From assembly GCA_034168985.1 (NCBI GenBank), contig JAXFJE010000023.1, forward strand, positions 19,182 to 83,181: DNA of 64,000 bases, in the 5' to 3' direction. The notes under the pieces are model-generated. The model did no database searches. It was not told the origin of the DNA and worked only from the letters and a program-made list of their open reading frames with translations. The translations under genes were made by a program, and so were the position numbers. Positions 63,643-64,000 of this stretch are shown in pieces (position 1 is the stretch's first letter; each line of letters starts with the position of its first letter). Origin of the DNA: JALEVB01 sp022768265. Lineage in GTDB: Bacteria > Bacillota_I > Bacilli_A > Erysipelotrichales > Erysipelotrichaceae.

Positions 63643-64000
63643 GACTTACTCCTCAAAATAACAACATTATTCTATCATCTAGCACTTTAAATTAAAAGAC
63701 TACCTTATAAAACGATCAAGTTTATTTAAAGAATATAAGATGATAATTAAATATCTCTTTTTTTGTTAAAAGCATATTATCTGCATTAGCAACTTACAAT
63801 CATAAACTTTATCTTTTTATAATTTGTCAATATTTCTACATTTTCTTTTAAATATAATAAATGACTATTTAAATTTGGTGTGGGAAATCAAATTCTTTAA
63901 AATAACTTAGGGCATAACTATTTTCAAATAATTATGCCCTTTAATCATTATTGGGGTGATTTCTTGTCCTAATTGTATTATTGTTAATTTAAGAAAGAAA
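63643..64000. other. AT-rich intergenic region with one hairpin
   Basis: No gene is visible. A TG-A-TAGAAT extended -10 for the EpsG-like gene lies at 63677-63669 on the minus strand. AGGGCATAA (63909-63917) pairs with TTATGCCCT (63932-63940), a 9-bp stem with only short T tracts, perhaps a terminator for something beyond the window edge. Confidence 0.5.

Overview
The window is chromosomal DNA of a low-GC Gram-positive bacterium (Bacillota). Several things suggest a gut-type Erysipelotrichia-like lineage: AT-rich codon use, the rpmE-tdk-prfA-prmC and upp-atp gene orders, an LCP protein carrying Cys-rich repeats, and a YdjGHI homologue set. That placement is inference; no 16S rRNA, tRNA or other RNA marker was recognised. 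No insertion sequence, prophage or CRISPR array was seen.

Bases 1-19,100 are mostly housekeeping, nearly all on the minus strand. They hold a partial acyltransferase, a fructokinase, a membrane protein, the translation and nucleotide cluster rpmE-tdk-prfA-prmC, a PemK/MazF-like protein, a WecA/TagO-type polyprenyl-phosphate sugar-1-phosphate transferase and a YoaK-family protein. Next is one long energy cluster: CBS-type pyrophosphatase, upp, atpZ, atpI, atpBEFHAGDC and a DUF1146 gene. The c subunit carries the complete residue set of Na+-binding rotors. A TetR-cation antiporter pair with a clear palindromic operator follows.

Bases 19,200-26,000 are accessory. They hold an orphan GT-B-like glycosyltransferase that may be leaderless, an RND/MMPL exporter with a secreted LxxG-heptad partner, and a divergent TetR with two matching operators. 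An apparently unannotated structured small RNA (about 25,690-25,925, minus) sits between TetR and glf. It has a consensus promoter overlapped by a perfect 17-bp palindrome and ends in an intrinsic terminator.

Bases 26,000-63,700 are a large cell-surface polysaccharide locus. Nucleotide-sugar genes (rfbA, an SDR, rfbB, glf) come first, then a giant LCP protein with a 117-bp tandem repeat, several GT2 and GT4 glycosyltransferases and an O-antigen polymerase/ligase-like protein. Two MBOAT/SGNH O-acylation pairs follow, with a HAD phosphatase and a YdjG-YdjH-YdjI membrane-stress module in the same tightly packed operon. Beyond 48.7 kb strands alternate. This part holds GT-C-like membrane proteins (two DUF6056-like, one YfhO, one GT39-like), GtrA/GtrB lipid-linked sugar modules, an acyltransferase fused to an alpha/beta hydrolase, LicD and an EpsG-like polymerase. 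Together these predict a heavily decorated surface glycopolymer: lipid-linked sugars are made inside, flipped, transferred outside by GT-C enzymes, O-acylated by MBOAT/SGNH pairs and ligated to the wall by LCP. The AT content rises toward the right end, which suggests acquired DNA.
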